This document shows, piece after piece, positions 47,016 through 59,711 of a DNA stretch of 64,000 bases (position 1 is the stretch's first letter; each line of letters starts with the position of its first letter). Source of the DNA: Capitulum mitella (lineage: Eukaryota; Arthropoda; Thecostraca; Pollicipedomorpha; Pollicipedidae); assembly GCA_030062745.1 (NCBI GenBank), contig CP099841.1, forward strand, positions 11,164,970 through 11,228,969, written 5' to 3'. Below the pieces are notes generated by a model. The model was not told where the DNA came from, made no database searches, and worked only from the letters and a program-made list of their open reading frames with translations. The position numbers and the translations under genes are program-made.

Positions 47016-49229
47016 GGCCCTGCCGCGCGTGCCGTTCTCGCGCCGGCAGCCGGCCGATCCCCGATGGATATTAGCCGGCCGAGGGCCGTGTATAGCGGTC
47101 TGGGCCGGCGGTCGTGATTGGATCTCAGTCGTGCGCCGATATTGCCGCGCCCGGCCCCGGCCGATCGTCCGAGAACGCAATCAGCCGGCGGCGCGCCGCG
47201 TGTCCAAACACGCACCGCGCCCGGCACCGGCGTCCAAACACCCTCCCCCGGGACGAGGGACGGCGTCCAAAGCTGACCACGCGTCTGGAGACTCGCTGGA
47301 AATCGAAGACTCGCTGCATCTCGTCTTCGTGGGAGGTAGAATCGTGGTCAGAACGGGAATGTTAGCCACGGTTAAATGGTAACAACTGCATACCGCGGAC
47401 ATGGGAATCAGATGGGATGGGAATGAGAAAGGATGACAATGGAAAGGCGACCAAAAAAGGTAAAGCACTTCAGGCATGAACGAACAAAATGGGACAGAGC
47501 AGAGCGTGGTGGCGGAAACTGACCCTCTCCGCAATAAAACCATAAAAACCGGTGGATCGTGCACCAGCAGCCGGACGCACCCCGGTGCCGCTGTTTAGAA
47601 AACCGGAAATTGCGCATTGGACTCGGCTTGATCTAGTTACCGTGTGAAGTAGGCGCTGTCCTCCTAGAACGCGATGTGGCTGGCAAACGGCGATAAAATG
47701 TGCTCTATAATGAAGCACATTTGCACTTGAGTTGTGCCTGATTGGAATGTAGCCAGGCCTAGAAAGTTTGCATTGCAATGCAATGCAAGATGACACTCAT
47801 GCAAACCACATATGACTTAGTGACGATGAAATATGGCAGTTGAAGGTAATGATGATGTCGTGCGTAATGCTAATGAAGGAGACAATAAAACGGAAAGTTA
47901 TATGCGGTTATAAGACAGCTAAATCTATGTTGGCACTGCACTTCATTCTCCAGGAGCAGTGAATCAGTTGTCAGGCAGACTGAAATGGCTCCGTTTTCCC
48001 AGCTATCTTTTAATGACTGTCATGGAAAACCCTTGTGTCCGAAAAAATCTTATGGATCTGACGACAGTGAAACATAATACTGGGCGGCCGTGGTGGCGGG
48101 GGGGGGAGGGGGACAACTGGTGCAGCGAAGTTAACCTTGTCCTTGCAAACTATATGTCTAATTCCGAAACCTTGACGAACATTGTGGGGACACAGAAGTT
48201 GCGGGCCAATGCCTCCCTCCCCCTCTCCTGCTCCCTCCCCTCCGCATTCCTACGCCTATGCATGGCATGCCACTTATGCAATACGCCGACATGTTAAGAC
48301 TCAAATAGCTTTTTAATTGCCCATGCTTCATGTTGAACTGCTTCTTCAGGATCGTTTATTCAGCTACAACCACTTTATCATCGCAGTCAGTCCAGCTCAG
48401 GCCCGCAAGAGGAAAGTTTTTCTCGTGACATGTCATGTAAGCATGTCTCTTCTTTATTACATCCGGATACAGCCACGCCTAGCATCAACAGTACATCCAT
48501 CCGAGGCCGACTTGCTGCCTGAGCTATACCATCGGCCAGGCCTGCCGTAGCTCTCCATCTTCCCTGACACTGCAGCCATCGCCAGCCGTGACCACCCCAG
48601 GGGGCTGTGAGTTATTGTGAGTTATCGTGGGCCGCGGCCGGGCGTCTCCGACGGCTGAACTCAACTCAGAGTCACTCGCACTGCCCAGTCTCTCCGATAG
48701 GGCTCAGCTACTCGTGGTCTCGCTGACGACCGGGGGCAGCGAAGGCCGAGAAGTTCAAGCTCATCATGGCTCTGGCATAGATGTCAGGCATGGCTCTGGC
48801 GGTGGTCTCGCGGTCCGCACAATGGCGAAGCGATTTTTTTCGTCGCTTGGTTTTAAGCTTTTTCCCTGTCGCACGCTTGCATTTGGTTTATGCCTGATGT
48901 CATTTCTGTGACGCCAGAAAATTAATGTTAAATTTCCCCGGTACTGTAGCTGATTGTTACTTCTGAATATCTTGTGTTTGCGTTAACGGTGCGGTTGCTT
49001 TCAGGAGGTTTGATGCACCTGAAACAATTCGTTTGCCTTCGGTGAAACACAGGATTTCGTACGATTCTTTTCACGAATTCGGTCGTTCGCTGGCCACCCA
49101 TTGAATCGCCTAGCCTATGCCATTCAAACGACATCAGCCGCGCTCCCTATTTTCGGCGATTGTGACGCAGCGGGCGCCATTCGTCCGATTCCGTTTATCG
49201 CCTTTAAAATCCGCCGCATGCTCTCTCCT

Positions 49230-49232
<3 letters not shown>

Positions 49233-49287
<55 letters not shown>
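49233..49287. repeat. (CT)n microsatellite, about 27 units
   Basis: A pure CT run of about 55 bases in Ddr intron 5, flanked by 'ctctcctt' and 'cctccgg'. It explains the repetitive serine/leucine or arginine/glutamate frames seen on the two strands. Confidence 0.98.
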
Positions 49288-49290
<3 letters not shown>

Positions 49291-50478
49291 CGGCGCGCCT
49301 TTCTTGCCAGCGCTGGTTCGGGCCGAACATTTAGATCGTCGGAGCGGATTTCGCCTCCAGTCCCGTCTGAGACCCTCTGAGTGGGCGGACCCTTTGAGAC
49401 GCCTCCGCTCGCGGCAACGGCCGGCTTCGAACACAAAAGGCGGCCGCCGCTCGACCGGACAATGGCCTCCTGTCGGCGCCGCGTCAGATAAGCCGCATTT
49501 GACGAGCTGCGCCTTTTTTGTCGCCGTGCGCGTCCCGGCCCCTGTCATTCAGTTTACACTGCGATGTCCCGACTGCGCGCCGTTTTGAATTAATTGCTTT
49601 GATCAGTTATGCGAAGATGGGTCGGCGCTCTGATTGGCGGGTAATAGGATTCTGTGACGTCAGCGGGCAGCTGGCGCGCCGCAGCTGGCGCGCCGCGGCC
49701 GTCGCCGGCGCTGCGGCATCCTGCACTCAGCCGTGATGTCCCCCCGCGGGGAGGTGCGCCGTTCCTGAGGGGGTGACGTCCGTCATCTGGTGCTGCTATT
49801 CTCGGCCAGACTCGGCGACCGAGGCGCTAACCCGTGCGGGCGGGCTTCTTCGCTGAAATGAATCATCGCGGGCGACAAGTCCAGGTTCAAAGACAAAAAA
49901 GAAATGGAAATAAGATCTCTTTGGCAGTACTGATGATCACCGCCCGCCAGTGTTGGCACATGCTGACTCGGATACTTGCGGTGCAAAATAATTTTGGACC
50001 ATGTTTGTATATGTGCATAAATGAACTGACGGCCGTGGTCCTGGCCGCGGGCCACATAGTCCCGCTGACCTGTGACCTCGGCAGGTGCTCTGCCGCGACA
50101 GGGTCACGTCCCAAGGGGGTCACTGAAAGCGCTTCCCGCTGGGTGTGACGTGCCGGCGGCTAATACGCCGGACGTCCTTGTGACGTATGAAAAACACGGC
50201 AGCCCTGTGTCCACACCGAGCTGCGCCAGCCCTCGCCCAGGGGTCCGACGCGCGGAGGCGGGCGAAAACACGGAGTTGAAACGTTCCACTCGGACGCAGG
50301 GGTCGAGCGCTTCGCTCTTGCGGGAGATTGAAAACGCAGAACTCACCCAGCGGAGGCGTACCTTCAAAAGTTAAATGCATTGTCTATGATCAGCAGATGT
50401 TGCGGTGTGCGTGTTTGAAGCGTTCCCTTCGTTGCAAAGGACGCATTCGCATTACCTTCGCCTGTTTGTGCTTTTCAG

Positions 50479-50609
50479 GGTTCGAGTGGGTCGGATGGAG
50501 GAACTCGACAATAGGCGGCACTCTGGAAATGACGTTTGAATTCGACGGGGTTAGAAATTTTTCAGAAGTCATCATTCACACCAACAACGATCATCAGAAA
50601 GACATCAAG
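50479..50609 (+). CDS. Ddr: Ddr exon 6: middle of discoidin-like domain
   Basis: The acceptor 'tgtgcttttcag' leads into 'FEWVGWRNSTIGGTLEMTFE' and 'FDGVRNFSEVIIHTNNDHQK', closely matching the family's VGWRN...G-x-x-E-x-x-FEFDxVRNF segment. N252-S-T and N270-F-S are possible glycosylation sites, and the first is also present in human DDR2 (WRNES). The exon starts with two bases completing Gly244 and ends in phase 0 at donor 'gtaggg'. Confidence 0.95.
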
Positions 50610-51019
50610 GTAGGGCATTGGAAGCACTGGCACTGATCTTTTACGACGTTTTATTGAACTGTTCCCTCTGCAACGATTTAAAGTGTGACCGCATTATGGT
50701 TAGATGGAAACCTTTAGTTGTTTAAATAACAAAAATGGCCTTTCTATGAGGTTATTTAAGTTTCTGCCGTGTTATTTATGCTCAGCAGCATACAGCAGTG
50801 TTTGCTTCATGACGTAATACTCATATGACCTCATTAAATTTTCTGAACTCCTGACCCGGACGTCACGTAACTAAATTTAAATTGCGTCAGCGGACTGCAT
50901 AATCGGAACCAGATTACGTTGCCATCGAGCCGGGCATTCGGAAGCGCTCGCGACCGTGTCGCGTGCAAAAGCGGTATTGGTCTCCCAATACGCTGAGTCC
51001 GTTAGCGATACGTGTTGTT

Positions 51020-51049
51020 ACCTGATTCAGCGATATCGCTGAATCAGGT
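51020..51049. repeat. Perfect 30-bp palindrome without spacer
   Basis: The half 'acctgattcagcgat' is followed directly by its exact reverse complement, with the centre 'gat|atc'. Fifteen matching base pairs with no loop are unusual for chance DNA. The palindrome does not extend further, because the next outer pair (t and g) mismatches. No flanking direct repeat was noticed. Confidence 0.98.
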
Positions 51050-51179
51050 GACAGCCAGGTCAGCCAGGCCGTGGTCGAATGTTGCCCTCACGTCTCACCT
51101 CACCCCACCTGCCTTCACCACCGCCACCAAAGAACTGCTTAGGATCGTTCCTGTACCACCGTCACCTACTGTCGTTTCG

Positions 51180-51440
51180 CCCTGAGTTGTCTCTACCAGC
51201 CCGCTCTCAGTTCCTGTCCCAGTCCCGATCTCGGTTCTAGCTTCTGTGTCAGTCCTGATCGCAGTCGCAGCTTTGTCGTTTCCCCTGCGCCATCCTCAGT
51301 TCCTGCCCCAACCACGATCCCTAGCCCCCGTCCGAGCGCTTCGATCCCAGCCCCGGTTCCTATCGTAGCCCTCTCCAGTCCCAGCCCTAGTTCCAGCCCC
51401 AGCTCCTGTCCCTGGCCCGGTCGTGCCCTCAGCGCCGGCT
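51180..51440. repeat. Short-period repeat (CAGTCCC/CAGCCC)n
   Basis: Imperfect repetition of 'cagtcccgat', 'cagccccggttcc' and 'cagcccc' over about 260 bases gives a roughly 6- to 12-base period. The minus-strand frame rich in Gly-Thr-Gly-Ala is its translation, not a gene. Confidence 0.85.
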
Positions 51441-51577
51441 TCAGGTCGCGTTCTTCCGCCCCCGGAGCTCAAGAACACGGTCTTGACCTGGACCAGCGGC
51501 ACTGTGGCCAGATTTACAATTTTTGGTTGGAAATGACACCTAACCACGAAAAGAGGTGCATCCCAGCTGTGTAAATA

Positions 51578-51610
51578 CTACTAATAATAATAATACCAAT
51601 AATAATAATC
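51578..51610. repeat. (AAT)n microsatellite
   Basis: Interrupted run of AAT/ATA trinucleotides, about ten units, in Ddr intron 6. Confidence 0.95.
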
Positions 51611-52079
51611 TAAGCATTATTTTGGCGGCAAATAACATGTACCCAGACCCTGAGCTGCATCGTAGCAGTGCAGGATCCAGTCATAATGCATCTCCCCCCA
51701 AGGATTTTGACATCCTTTGGCAGTTTTTATACCTACGCGCCTAATCAGAAATAGATTTCTGAATATTGTGTGGTTGGAAATCTTTATTTTTACCATGGTT
51801 GCTGAAATATTTACATCCTTTCGTTCTGCAAAATCCTGACACCCAGTGTCAAACAAATTAGGCCACACTAACCAGCGGTCGCCCGGGCCTGGCGGCCGGC
51901 TGGTGACAACCCACTGCCGTCCGACCAATCACCTTATCCCAGACACCGAGCGCTGTCCGCCGTCTCGCTGTCGCCGGACCTCTCGCTCGGCCCGGCCGTG
52001 TCCCTGGGCTCGAACAATGGCCGCGTGCCTGTGCGCGCGGGCCCGTGCGTGCCGCTGACCGTCGCCGCCGCGCCGGCAG

Positions 52080-52287
52080 GTGTTTTCGTTGGCGCGACTG
52101 ACCGGCTCGGTGGGGGGACGCCACTTCAACACGGAGCCGGTGATCCACTACACCATGGGCGGCGACCTGTTCGACCAGGCGCGCAACGTGTCCGTCAAGG
52201 TGCCGCACGTGCTGGCCAAGCACCTGCGCCTGGAGCTGCAGTTCGCCGCCGGCTGGATGCTGGTCAGCGAGGTCACCTTCCTGTCAG
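52080..52287 (+). CDS. Ddr: Ddr exon 7: end of discoidin-like domain
   Basis: The acceptor 'gccgccgcgccggcag' has a weak pyrimidine tract but the phase is correct. The frame reads 'VFSLARLTGSVGGRHFNTEP', 'VIHYTMGGDLFDQARNVSVK' and 'VPHVLAKHLRLELQFAAGWM', ending LVSEVTFLS. This matches the arthropod-type Ddr segment ARNVxxKxxH...K-x-x-x-L-x-FA-x-x-W-M-x-SEV-x-F. N323-V-S is a possible glycosylation site. The donor is 'gtgggt' and the exon ends in phase 1. Its GC content is markedly higher than that of exon 6. Confidence 0.95.
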
Positions 52288-54439
52288 GTGGGTCATTCAC
52301 TGGTCGCCGGGGGTTGGCCGGGCCGCCCGGGTCAGCGGCGTCGTCTGAAGGGACCGGAGAGTGACGGTACGTGGTTGGCAGGAGCGAAGGAGCATACAAA
52401 ATAGAGAAACCAAACATAGGGCTTTCCCATAGGTGCAATATCAGGATTCCAAAAAGTGGGGGTTTTGGCCCCCACCACCAACCCTACGCCTATCGTAGAT
52501 GGGACGGTTTGGCGGGTGATATGAATTAGACCACGGCGTTGGCTGAGAGAACCTGAGACGGCGTCAGAGCGGAAGGGGTTGGCGTACGGTTGGAGCTAGT
52601 CAATGGACGGCCCGGTTCAGTGCGAGGATTCGGTGGGACCGCAGTCCGGCCAGCCGGCGTCACGTCTGGCAGAGGGGGCGGGCCGCTGCGAATCCCAGCT
52701 CGGCCAACCGACCGGCCGGCCGAGGGCGCCGAGCCGGCCCGGCCGCGGCAGAACCCGTTCGGCGGCGCACGCGCACCGGGCCGCGCACGTGCGCCGAACT
52801 GGACCGCTGTCATGTAGCGCCGCGCAGAGCGTGACGGAGATGTGCAAACAGGCAGAACGGCGCGGCCGGCGGCGGCGGCACCTGGAGACGGGCGCCAGCC
52901 GCCCTGCCTCAGCCGGCGTTCCGGCTGCCCTGTGTACCTGATTACTGGGCTGCCGATGTGCCCGAGTTACCGAATGGGTACCCGATTACCCCAGCTGCCC
53001 GGCCGCCGGCCTGCTGGGGACGCCGACCAGCTTGGCCATATTTTAGACCTCTGTGAAGGGCAGCCTTCAGTTCACGGGTCAGCCCCCGCGTCACCTGGCT
53101 CTTTTGCGGTCTGATTGTAAGCGTTTCTGAGACGCCAAGGTCTGCGGACAGAACAGTGAAAACACAGCCGAAACCCTGAAAGCGGGGTCCTTTTAAGGCG
53201 CCGTACGCGACGCTCCAAACCGGGCGCCGCCATCACAGTCCAGCGGCCGTCAGGCGCGAGCGCGGCGCGACCTCCGAGGACGGGTCGTCCCGCCGCGCCC
53301 TGGCGCCGTCCTTCACACAGCCCGACACACGGGACACGGCCTCAGTGCCAGTCAGGACACGGGCCACGAGACGCGCCGCCCGCGCTCGCGCCGCGGAACG
53401 CACGGCCCGGCCGGCTGACGCGGGAGGAGCGGAATTAAACGCGCTGCTCCCCCGAATAGCCGGCCATATTCGGCACCGCAAAAAGGCCGCGACGTCCGCC
53501 GGCGGTGTCGGGTGAAGCCGGCGCCGTAAATCTCACTCAGGGAGAGAGGACCCTGTGCTGTCACGTGATGGCAACGTCACAGCGTGCTCCGAAATGCTGA
53601 AAAACTGGGCCTGAAACCGCTGATAAATGTCACTCAACGCTGTTTTCCCGGGCGATGCAGTGTAGCCTTCAGGGGCTGGCCACAGTCAGAGCAGAGCCCT
53701 TTGGTATCCGTCGCAGGAAACTGGGCCGAGCTGTGTCTGAAAATCGGGAGGCGCAGCAAACGTCACAGAGGTCTGATTTAGGGCGACAGGAGCGCCAGCT
53801 GGCAACTGTCAGCATCAGAGGAGCGGCTAGGGGCAACTGTCGAAAACATGGCGGCCGTGGAGGGGCTAGCGGTCAACCGTTGGTAGCGCAATGGACAGTG
53901 GTGTTACCAGAGGCAACTGTCTCCGACTGGTCGAAACGTGACGTACCGTTAATGGACACGTCGGCAGCAGTGATAAGCACGGCCTTCGATGCCATTTCGT
54001 GTCCTCTATTGCCTTCAAAGAGCCAGCGGAGGAAGTGAATCGTTCAGTAATGCCCGCGCACTCCTCTGTTGAATTCCAAGCTGCTCCGGGCGAGGTCGGC
54101 TACACGGTCCACGAGGAGCGTCCGTCTGTGTCGGTTACACGGCCCGCGAGCAGGCTCGGCCTGCGGCATAGTTTGCAGTCGGCTCTGTGCACACGCCGGC
54201 CCTGTTGAGACAGTGCCGCCCGTTTTTACCCCCCCCCCCTCCATCCGCCGTCGCTCCATCCCCTCTCGACTGCGTACAATGAGAGGCCGGCAAAAACGCC
54301 GGCCGGTGACTCAGTATTCGCGGCGCGCGGCGGCTGCCCGGCTGCCGGCTGAGTTTCCAGAGGAGGGGAGAGGCCGACTGATTGCAGTTTGTCCTCCCGA
54401 CCAGCGTGAAATGCCGTCTGGGAGCGGGCCGACCCGGCG

Positions 54440-54720
54440 GCGATAGCTCAGACGCGGAGGACAGGACCCGGAGATGACAGGTCGGACGCAGACAGGGCCT
54501 GCGTGCACTAGCTCAGGTGGACAGGACGTGAAAACGGCACTTCAGACGCAGAGGACAAGACCTGAAGACACCAGCTCAGAACGGACGAAACAGCTTAGAG
54601 TCGGAGAACAGGATCTGCAGAGGACAGCCCATAAGCAGAGGACGTCATCTGGACACAGCACCTCAGACGCAGAGGAAGGGACCTGGAGACAACGGCTCAG
54701 GCTCGCAGGAAAAAGCCGGG
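54440..54720. repeat. Degenerate minisatellite (cagacgcagaggacaggacctg)
   Basis: The phrase 'cagacgcagaggacaagacctg' and variants recur about eight times with irregular spacing of 30-45 bases. Examples lie near 54449, 54483, 54544 and 54665. It lies inside Ddr intron 7. Confidence 0.8.
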
Positions 54721-55074
54721 AGAGCAGAATAGGCTAGACGGGATCCCAGCGCACACTTGGAAAAGACTGAAGAAAATGTCAGGTGGTGTTCCCGCAGTCC
54801 GCGCAGTGCCGTCATATGATGTCGCTGGGATTCATCTTTGCTGATGTCAGACAGGGATGTCGATTTGCATTTTTTTTTGGAGGACCCTGGCCCACTCAAT
54901 GTTGATTTGGGCCCCAAATGTTGGTTTGACACCCCCAATATTTTTTGCCGGTTTCAGAGGGAAATGACTAGTAATAAAGAAAAGAACGGCCGCATTGGAT
55001 AAGAGATGGACAGAAAGTAAAAAACTAAATCTAAAGCAATGTATCCATCTATCTTTCTATCTTCTGCATATAAA

Positions 55075-55143
55075 TAAATAAATATATATACACACATATA
55101 TATATATATATATATGGAAGGTTAGGTATATATATATATATAC
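55075..55143. repeat. (TA)n microsatellite, interrupted
   Basis: TA-rich runs 'aaataaatatatatacacac' and 'atatatatatatat' flank 'ggaaggttagg'. It lies in Ddr intron 7. Confidence 0.95.
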
Positions 55144-56764
55144 CTGTATACATTGAGTAAAATCAATTTTTTATTTGATAAATGGTAAAAAAGTATAAAT
55201 TTCCGTTGGTTTAATTAAAGTGGGCTAAATCCGTTGATAAATCCACGTTTGGGGGAGGTTAGGTTGTCGGGTACTCGCCTCGCCCCCCGCCCCCCTCCCC
55301 AGTCATTAACAGAAATAAACAGCCCTGATGTCAGGTGTCGGTGCAATTTAGAGTACCAGCAGTTAACGAAGCTTTTAGAACATCGTGACAAAATACGTTT
55401 TTCTGGCTATTTTTTATTCAAAGCAAGGTGTGCATTTTTTGAATAAATTATGAAGATTTCGTGTCCTGGTAATGTGCGATCAGCCCTTTGAAAGCATGGC
55501 TGAAGATTTCCGGGAGTGAATGGGGAGGGAGTGGGTCCACACAGGATTTCGGACCGTTTTTTCAATCATTGCTATGGGTCTAATTTTAAAATCCCTGAAT
55601 ATTTGGGTGTCCGAACCACTCCCTCCCCCGTGATCGCCAACCATGCTTGAAAGGTCCAGTCATGGACAGTCATATTGCAAACCGAATACATTCTGCGCTC
55701 AGTTATAGAACATTTTCGGGAGGCTGGAGGAACCGACCAACCGAAAGAAAGATCAAGACATATCTCTCGTACCACCAAATGATCTGGAAAACACATTGCA
55801 ACAGCGCACATCCGCTCTTGCGTTGCGATATCTTGACCGGCATCAAGATGGCCGGGGAGTGGCCACCTGATGAGTATGCCTGGTCACCGTCCCTTTCACG
55901 CAGCACATGCAGCCCCGTCACACCCTCTTCTGATCTGGCCGCCCAGCCTTGGAGCTGTGATGAGCCGCTCGCCCTATCGCAGCATCAGAGCTGGTGCAAC
56001 CACGCCTCGCCTTTGTGCGTCGATCGAATTCGAGCTCGCTTTTTCTGTTGGTCGCTTAACCCTGCAGCGGCCACGTCCTGCCCTCTCGGACATCAGGTTG
56101 TCCAACGCCTTGAACCAATGACCATCAGAGTCGGCTGCCAGCTTCACCGCTCCTCCCGCCTCATCCCTCGCTGTCGACCTATTGACGGCCCTGTCGGACA
56201 CAGTTCCGGCCGGCCGGGGGTCTTATCGGACCATCAGTTCACTGCGCACGCGGCCGGGCGTGCGTATGCTCCCCGATAGGATGTTCCGTCTCAGCTGGCC
56301 CGTTCCCATCCGGCAGGTCGTCCTTTGTTTATCTCTCGCCACCGCCGTAGCTCACCTCTGTGTGAAACAGCGCAACGTAGTGCGCCCGCGCCCGCCGCTC
56401 TTGAAACAACACGCGCCAGGGTGCGTGGGAACGGGCTTTTAAATCCAACATCCTGCGCAGATCATGTATATCATGTGCGTGGCGATTCACCTGTTTTATT
56501 CCTTCACCAGCACGGTCGACTGATCGACCCTCGCGGTGCGCTGGCTGGGCTGCGCGAGGCCGGTCTCTGTTGGTGACCGCGGTTCGCGCGCGTCCTGCTG
56601 CGGCGCGGCCCACTCGGGGCAGACACGCGTAAACTGCGCGCACGTCGGCGACTCTGTCGCCGGCACGGCCACGCCCTCCTCTAATTGGGTCCATCCATCT
56701 GGCCAGCACAGCGCGACCCACGCAGCAGCGACGGCCGCTGTCGGCCGGACTGGGCGGCGGCCGG

Positions 56765-57000
56765 ACCCGGCAAGCGTGGCAGAAGATATACCCCGACAGA
56801 CGGGACGGCAGAAAACACACCCACGGCGGACGGGACGGCAGAAAACGGACCTAGAAGACAGAACGGCGGAAACAGGCCCCAACGTGCAGGACTTCAGGAA
56901 CCAGGCACCGATAGACCGCACAGCAGAAACAGCCTGGCTGAAGACACGGCAGAAAGCTGACAGGTGCGGGAGGACGCGGCGGAAAACCGACCCGTAACAA
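56765..57000. repeat. Degenerate minisatellite (gacgggacggcagaaaac)
   Basis: Variants of 'gacgggacggcagaaaaca' recur about seven times, with the clearest step, near 36 bases, between about 56800 and 56836. Later copies are diverged. It lies in Ddr intron 7. Confidence 0.8.
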
Positions 57001-57471
57001 CTGGAAAATAAAGGGCGACTGGTGCAGACGGGTTCAGGAGCAAAGCAACACTTGCCGGGCGTCTGCAAAAGTAAAGTAGAACGTGAGTGTAGAAAAGAAA
57101 GAAAGATACGTACAGCACTGGTCAAGTCGATCGTGCTACAGAAAGGCTGATCCAGAGTCCAGCGGGACGGATGAGCTGTAGACCAGCAGGGCGGGCGTGT
57201 AGAGCGCCAGTGGGAACCGTGACTCCACTGGCCTGGCCCAACTGCCCGCCAGCCGCGGAGCCGACGCCAAGGTGACCACCATGAGACGAACAGGCCGGGG
57301 TGGGAATCGGTCAGAGATGACTTCACGGTGCAAGCAGCCCGTACGATAGGGGGCGACTGATGTGGTTTGTGGTCTCGTGACTTGGAAAAGTCATCCCGAG
57401 ATTCTCGTGCAGCAGGTCTTTGTGTGGAAAGGTCTGATAATATCGGAAAGAAGCTATCCCTGCCTTACTGT

Positions 57472-57491
57472 TCATCATCATCATCATCATC
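57472..57491. repeat. (TCA)n microsatellite
   Basis: Six to seven TCA units in Ddr intron 7. Confidence 0.9.
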
Positions 57492-59711
57492 AGAGCGGAC
57501 ATTTCCACTGAAAATGACGAAGGTTATGAAATGAGAGAGAAACACCGGGGCGTTCAATACTGAAGGCTGTCGCTGTTGACCACGCGGTTCATTTTCGGTC
57601 TTATTATTCGAAGCGCCCAAATGTAAAGCATTACAATGTTTTGACTTGGTGTTCTTGTTCTGCTCCGTTCACGATACTGCTGAAGCAAACTGTGGTGGCA
57701 GTGCGGTGCCACTACACCTGCAGTTGCTGTTATATCTACCTTCGCTGGCGTGGGTTCTGCGACCGACTAACGACGTGTCTCTGAAACATCGACCTTTGCT
57801 TGGAAAAACCTTTTCCGTTCTTGTCTAGAATATTTCAATAGACTGGCGTCCCAACTGAAACCGAAGTGTAAGATGATGTATGTCTCTAATCTCAATATCA
57901 TTGTTTTTAAAGGGAATGCTCCTCTTTCAACCTGTGTTTTGAGTCACTGCACGCAGGTTCTAGTTAGCAGTCTTTTGAAGTCCGCTTCCAATATGCATTA
58001 TCGAAAATGATATATATATATATATGTGGAATGTCAAGGCCTATCCATCGTGTCCTTCTCAGCCATGTCCATGTGTCAGATGCAGCGCGGCTTGATGAAC
58101 AGGTACAAACCAATAAACGTTAGCAGAAATTTCACAGTGTCATATCAGCGGATGACTCAGGAACATGGCTTTTGATTAATCGCGTGCACCGATGGTTTAG
58201 GTACTTGACAGAAAACTGAGTGCTTGAAAACGTAGTCAGCAACAGTTTTTGACCGATCGAATCTGTCTGAAAAAAAAAACACTGAGATGGAGCACTCCCC
58301 TTGGAATCAGTGAGGCTTTTACGGCGCAGCCCACACATTTATGACTGATTTCACTTCCATTCGTGGACTTCAGTAACAGCCGTGTTTTCCACGTTTACTT
58401 ATTTAAAAACATTGTGTGTGGTCCGCAATAAATCGGCCAAATGTCCGAACCATTTTATCCACCATTTCCAATCGTCTTTTTATGCGACAAGGTGACCATT
58501 TTGATGACAATTACGAACGCAAAGCGCGGGGACCTTCATAAAACAGCCGGACGTCCTCCCGACATTCTCCGTGGCTCCATTACCAACCAGCCTGGTATCG
58601 GCGTAAAAGCGTGCCTCTCTGCTCGAGGGAATCGTTCTGCTTTGGCGGCCGTCGATCGTCTAAATGCCGAACGCCGCCAGCCTCGCGGGGTCGCTCATTT
58701 CTATTCTCCGCAGCACCGCGTTCATTTCCTGGACTAACAAGCGGCGCTGGCAGCGGGAGGGGAGGCGGACGCGAAAGGCAACAGCCTGCAGCGTCGGGGG
58801 GGCCACTCCCTGGCTCCGTGTTCCTCGCGCTGCCGTCGTCCGTCTCCGCTCGGGTCTGCGAAAGCTGCGGAAATGCTGCCGCAGCTGGCAGTGGCGACGC
58901 AGTGGGCAGCTTTAGGCCGGGCAACAGCATGGGGTCTTTTGTGCAGCTCCGGTGAATATTCATCAGCCGATGACGCCGGCTGGCAGTTGTTCAGTGGACG
59001 CAGCCGCTTAATCGGTTGATTTGTGACCGTGAATGGACTGGGCGGAAGAGGTCCTCACCGGGACACGAGCACCGCCCCCGACCGAGTTCGTAACGCGCTC
59101 TTGCCCAACGGTGTCGGTGTCGGTGAGCCGGCTCCGGCGCCGGACCGTAGGGCTTCGCCGTCCGCGGGCCGACACGCGCCGGCGGCGACGCGTCCCGCCG
59201 CTGGCCGCGGCAGGAGCAGCTGCGTCCGGCGCCGACCGACCAGGCGGAGCGCAGAACCGCCGCCGGCGGTCTTGGGCCGGCCTTCGGCGGGCGGTCAGCT
59301 GTCGGCGCCAGGCCGGCCGGCGCTCGCTCGCGGCTGACCGATGTCGGGGCGGGAGCACGACTTGTCTGACGCCTGTATCATATCAATAGGGCATGTCCTA
59401 GTCGCTGGACGGGCGAAAACAAATCGGCGTGTCCTCGGGAGTGGATGTTTCGGGCGATGCGGATGAAAAACAGGATATCGTGAGATATTGGCTCATTTGG
59501 GGGTAGGACAAAGATCAATGTCGCATTCTACGGTTGTGTCGTGTACATGATATACCGCCAACGTAGATGATGATTTGTCCGCATAAAACCGAAGTAACCT
59601 AGCGTGTGTTTATTACACTTGTTGAATAATGACCCCGGTTGACATGCCCGTGTGCGTGACCAGACGTCGCTGTGCTCCGCTGTGACCGGTTGTGACCGTC
59701 TGTGTGCGCAG

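Larger units (their letters stand above)
45729..50478 (+). other. Ddr: Ddr intron 5
   Basis: 4.75 kb. It contains a C-run near 45953-45962, GC-rich islands at about 46390-46660 and 47030-47290, a minisatellite at 46660-47015, a G-run near 48099 and a long CT microsatellite at 49233-49287. It also contains a GC-rich part at 49300-49720. A 77-codon frame at 48317-48550 is not recognised. No coding exon was found inside. Confidence 0.7.
50610..52079 (+). other. Ddr: Ddr intron 6
   Basis: 1.5 kb. It holds a perfect 30-base palindrome at 51020-51049, a CCAGTCC-type short-period repeat at 51180-51440 and an AAT microsatellite at 51578-51610. GC-rich sequence leads into exon 7. No coding content is recognised. 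Confidence 0.75.
52288..59711 (+). other. Ddr: Ddr intron 7
   Basis: 7.4 kb, the longest complete intron of the gene in the window. It includes GC-rich blocks (52600-52830, 53200-53520, 58850-59340), minisatellites at 54440-54720 and 56765-57000, and AT microsatellites at 55075-55143 and 58010-58025. It also has a C-run near 54230-54240 and a TCA run at 57472-57491. The 210-codon frame at 55647-56279 carries no recognised domain, and an overlapping frame reads as well. No skipped Ddr exon was found. Confidence 0.7.

Noticed and set aside
46488-47227. Minus-strand frames with repeated SSHSAGP / VLTQRSG phrases (up to 230 codons)
   Set aside because: Translation of the 30-31 bp minisatellite in Ddr intron 5, on the strand opposite to the gene.
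55647-56279. 210-codon plus-strand frame in Ddr intron 7
   Set aside because: No recognisable domain or motif, overlapping frames of similar quality, and composition that shifts along its length. Not strong enough to call a gene.
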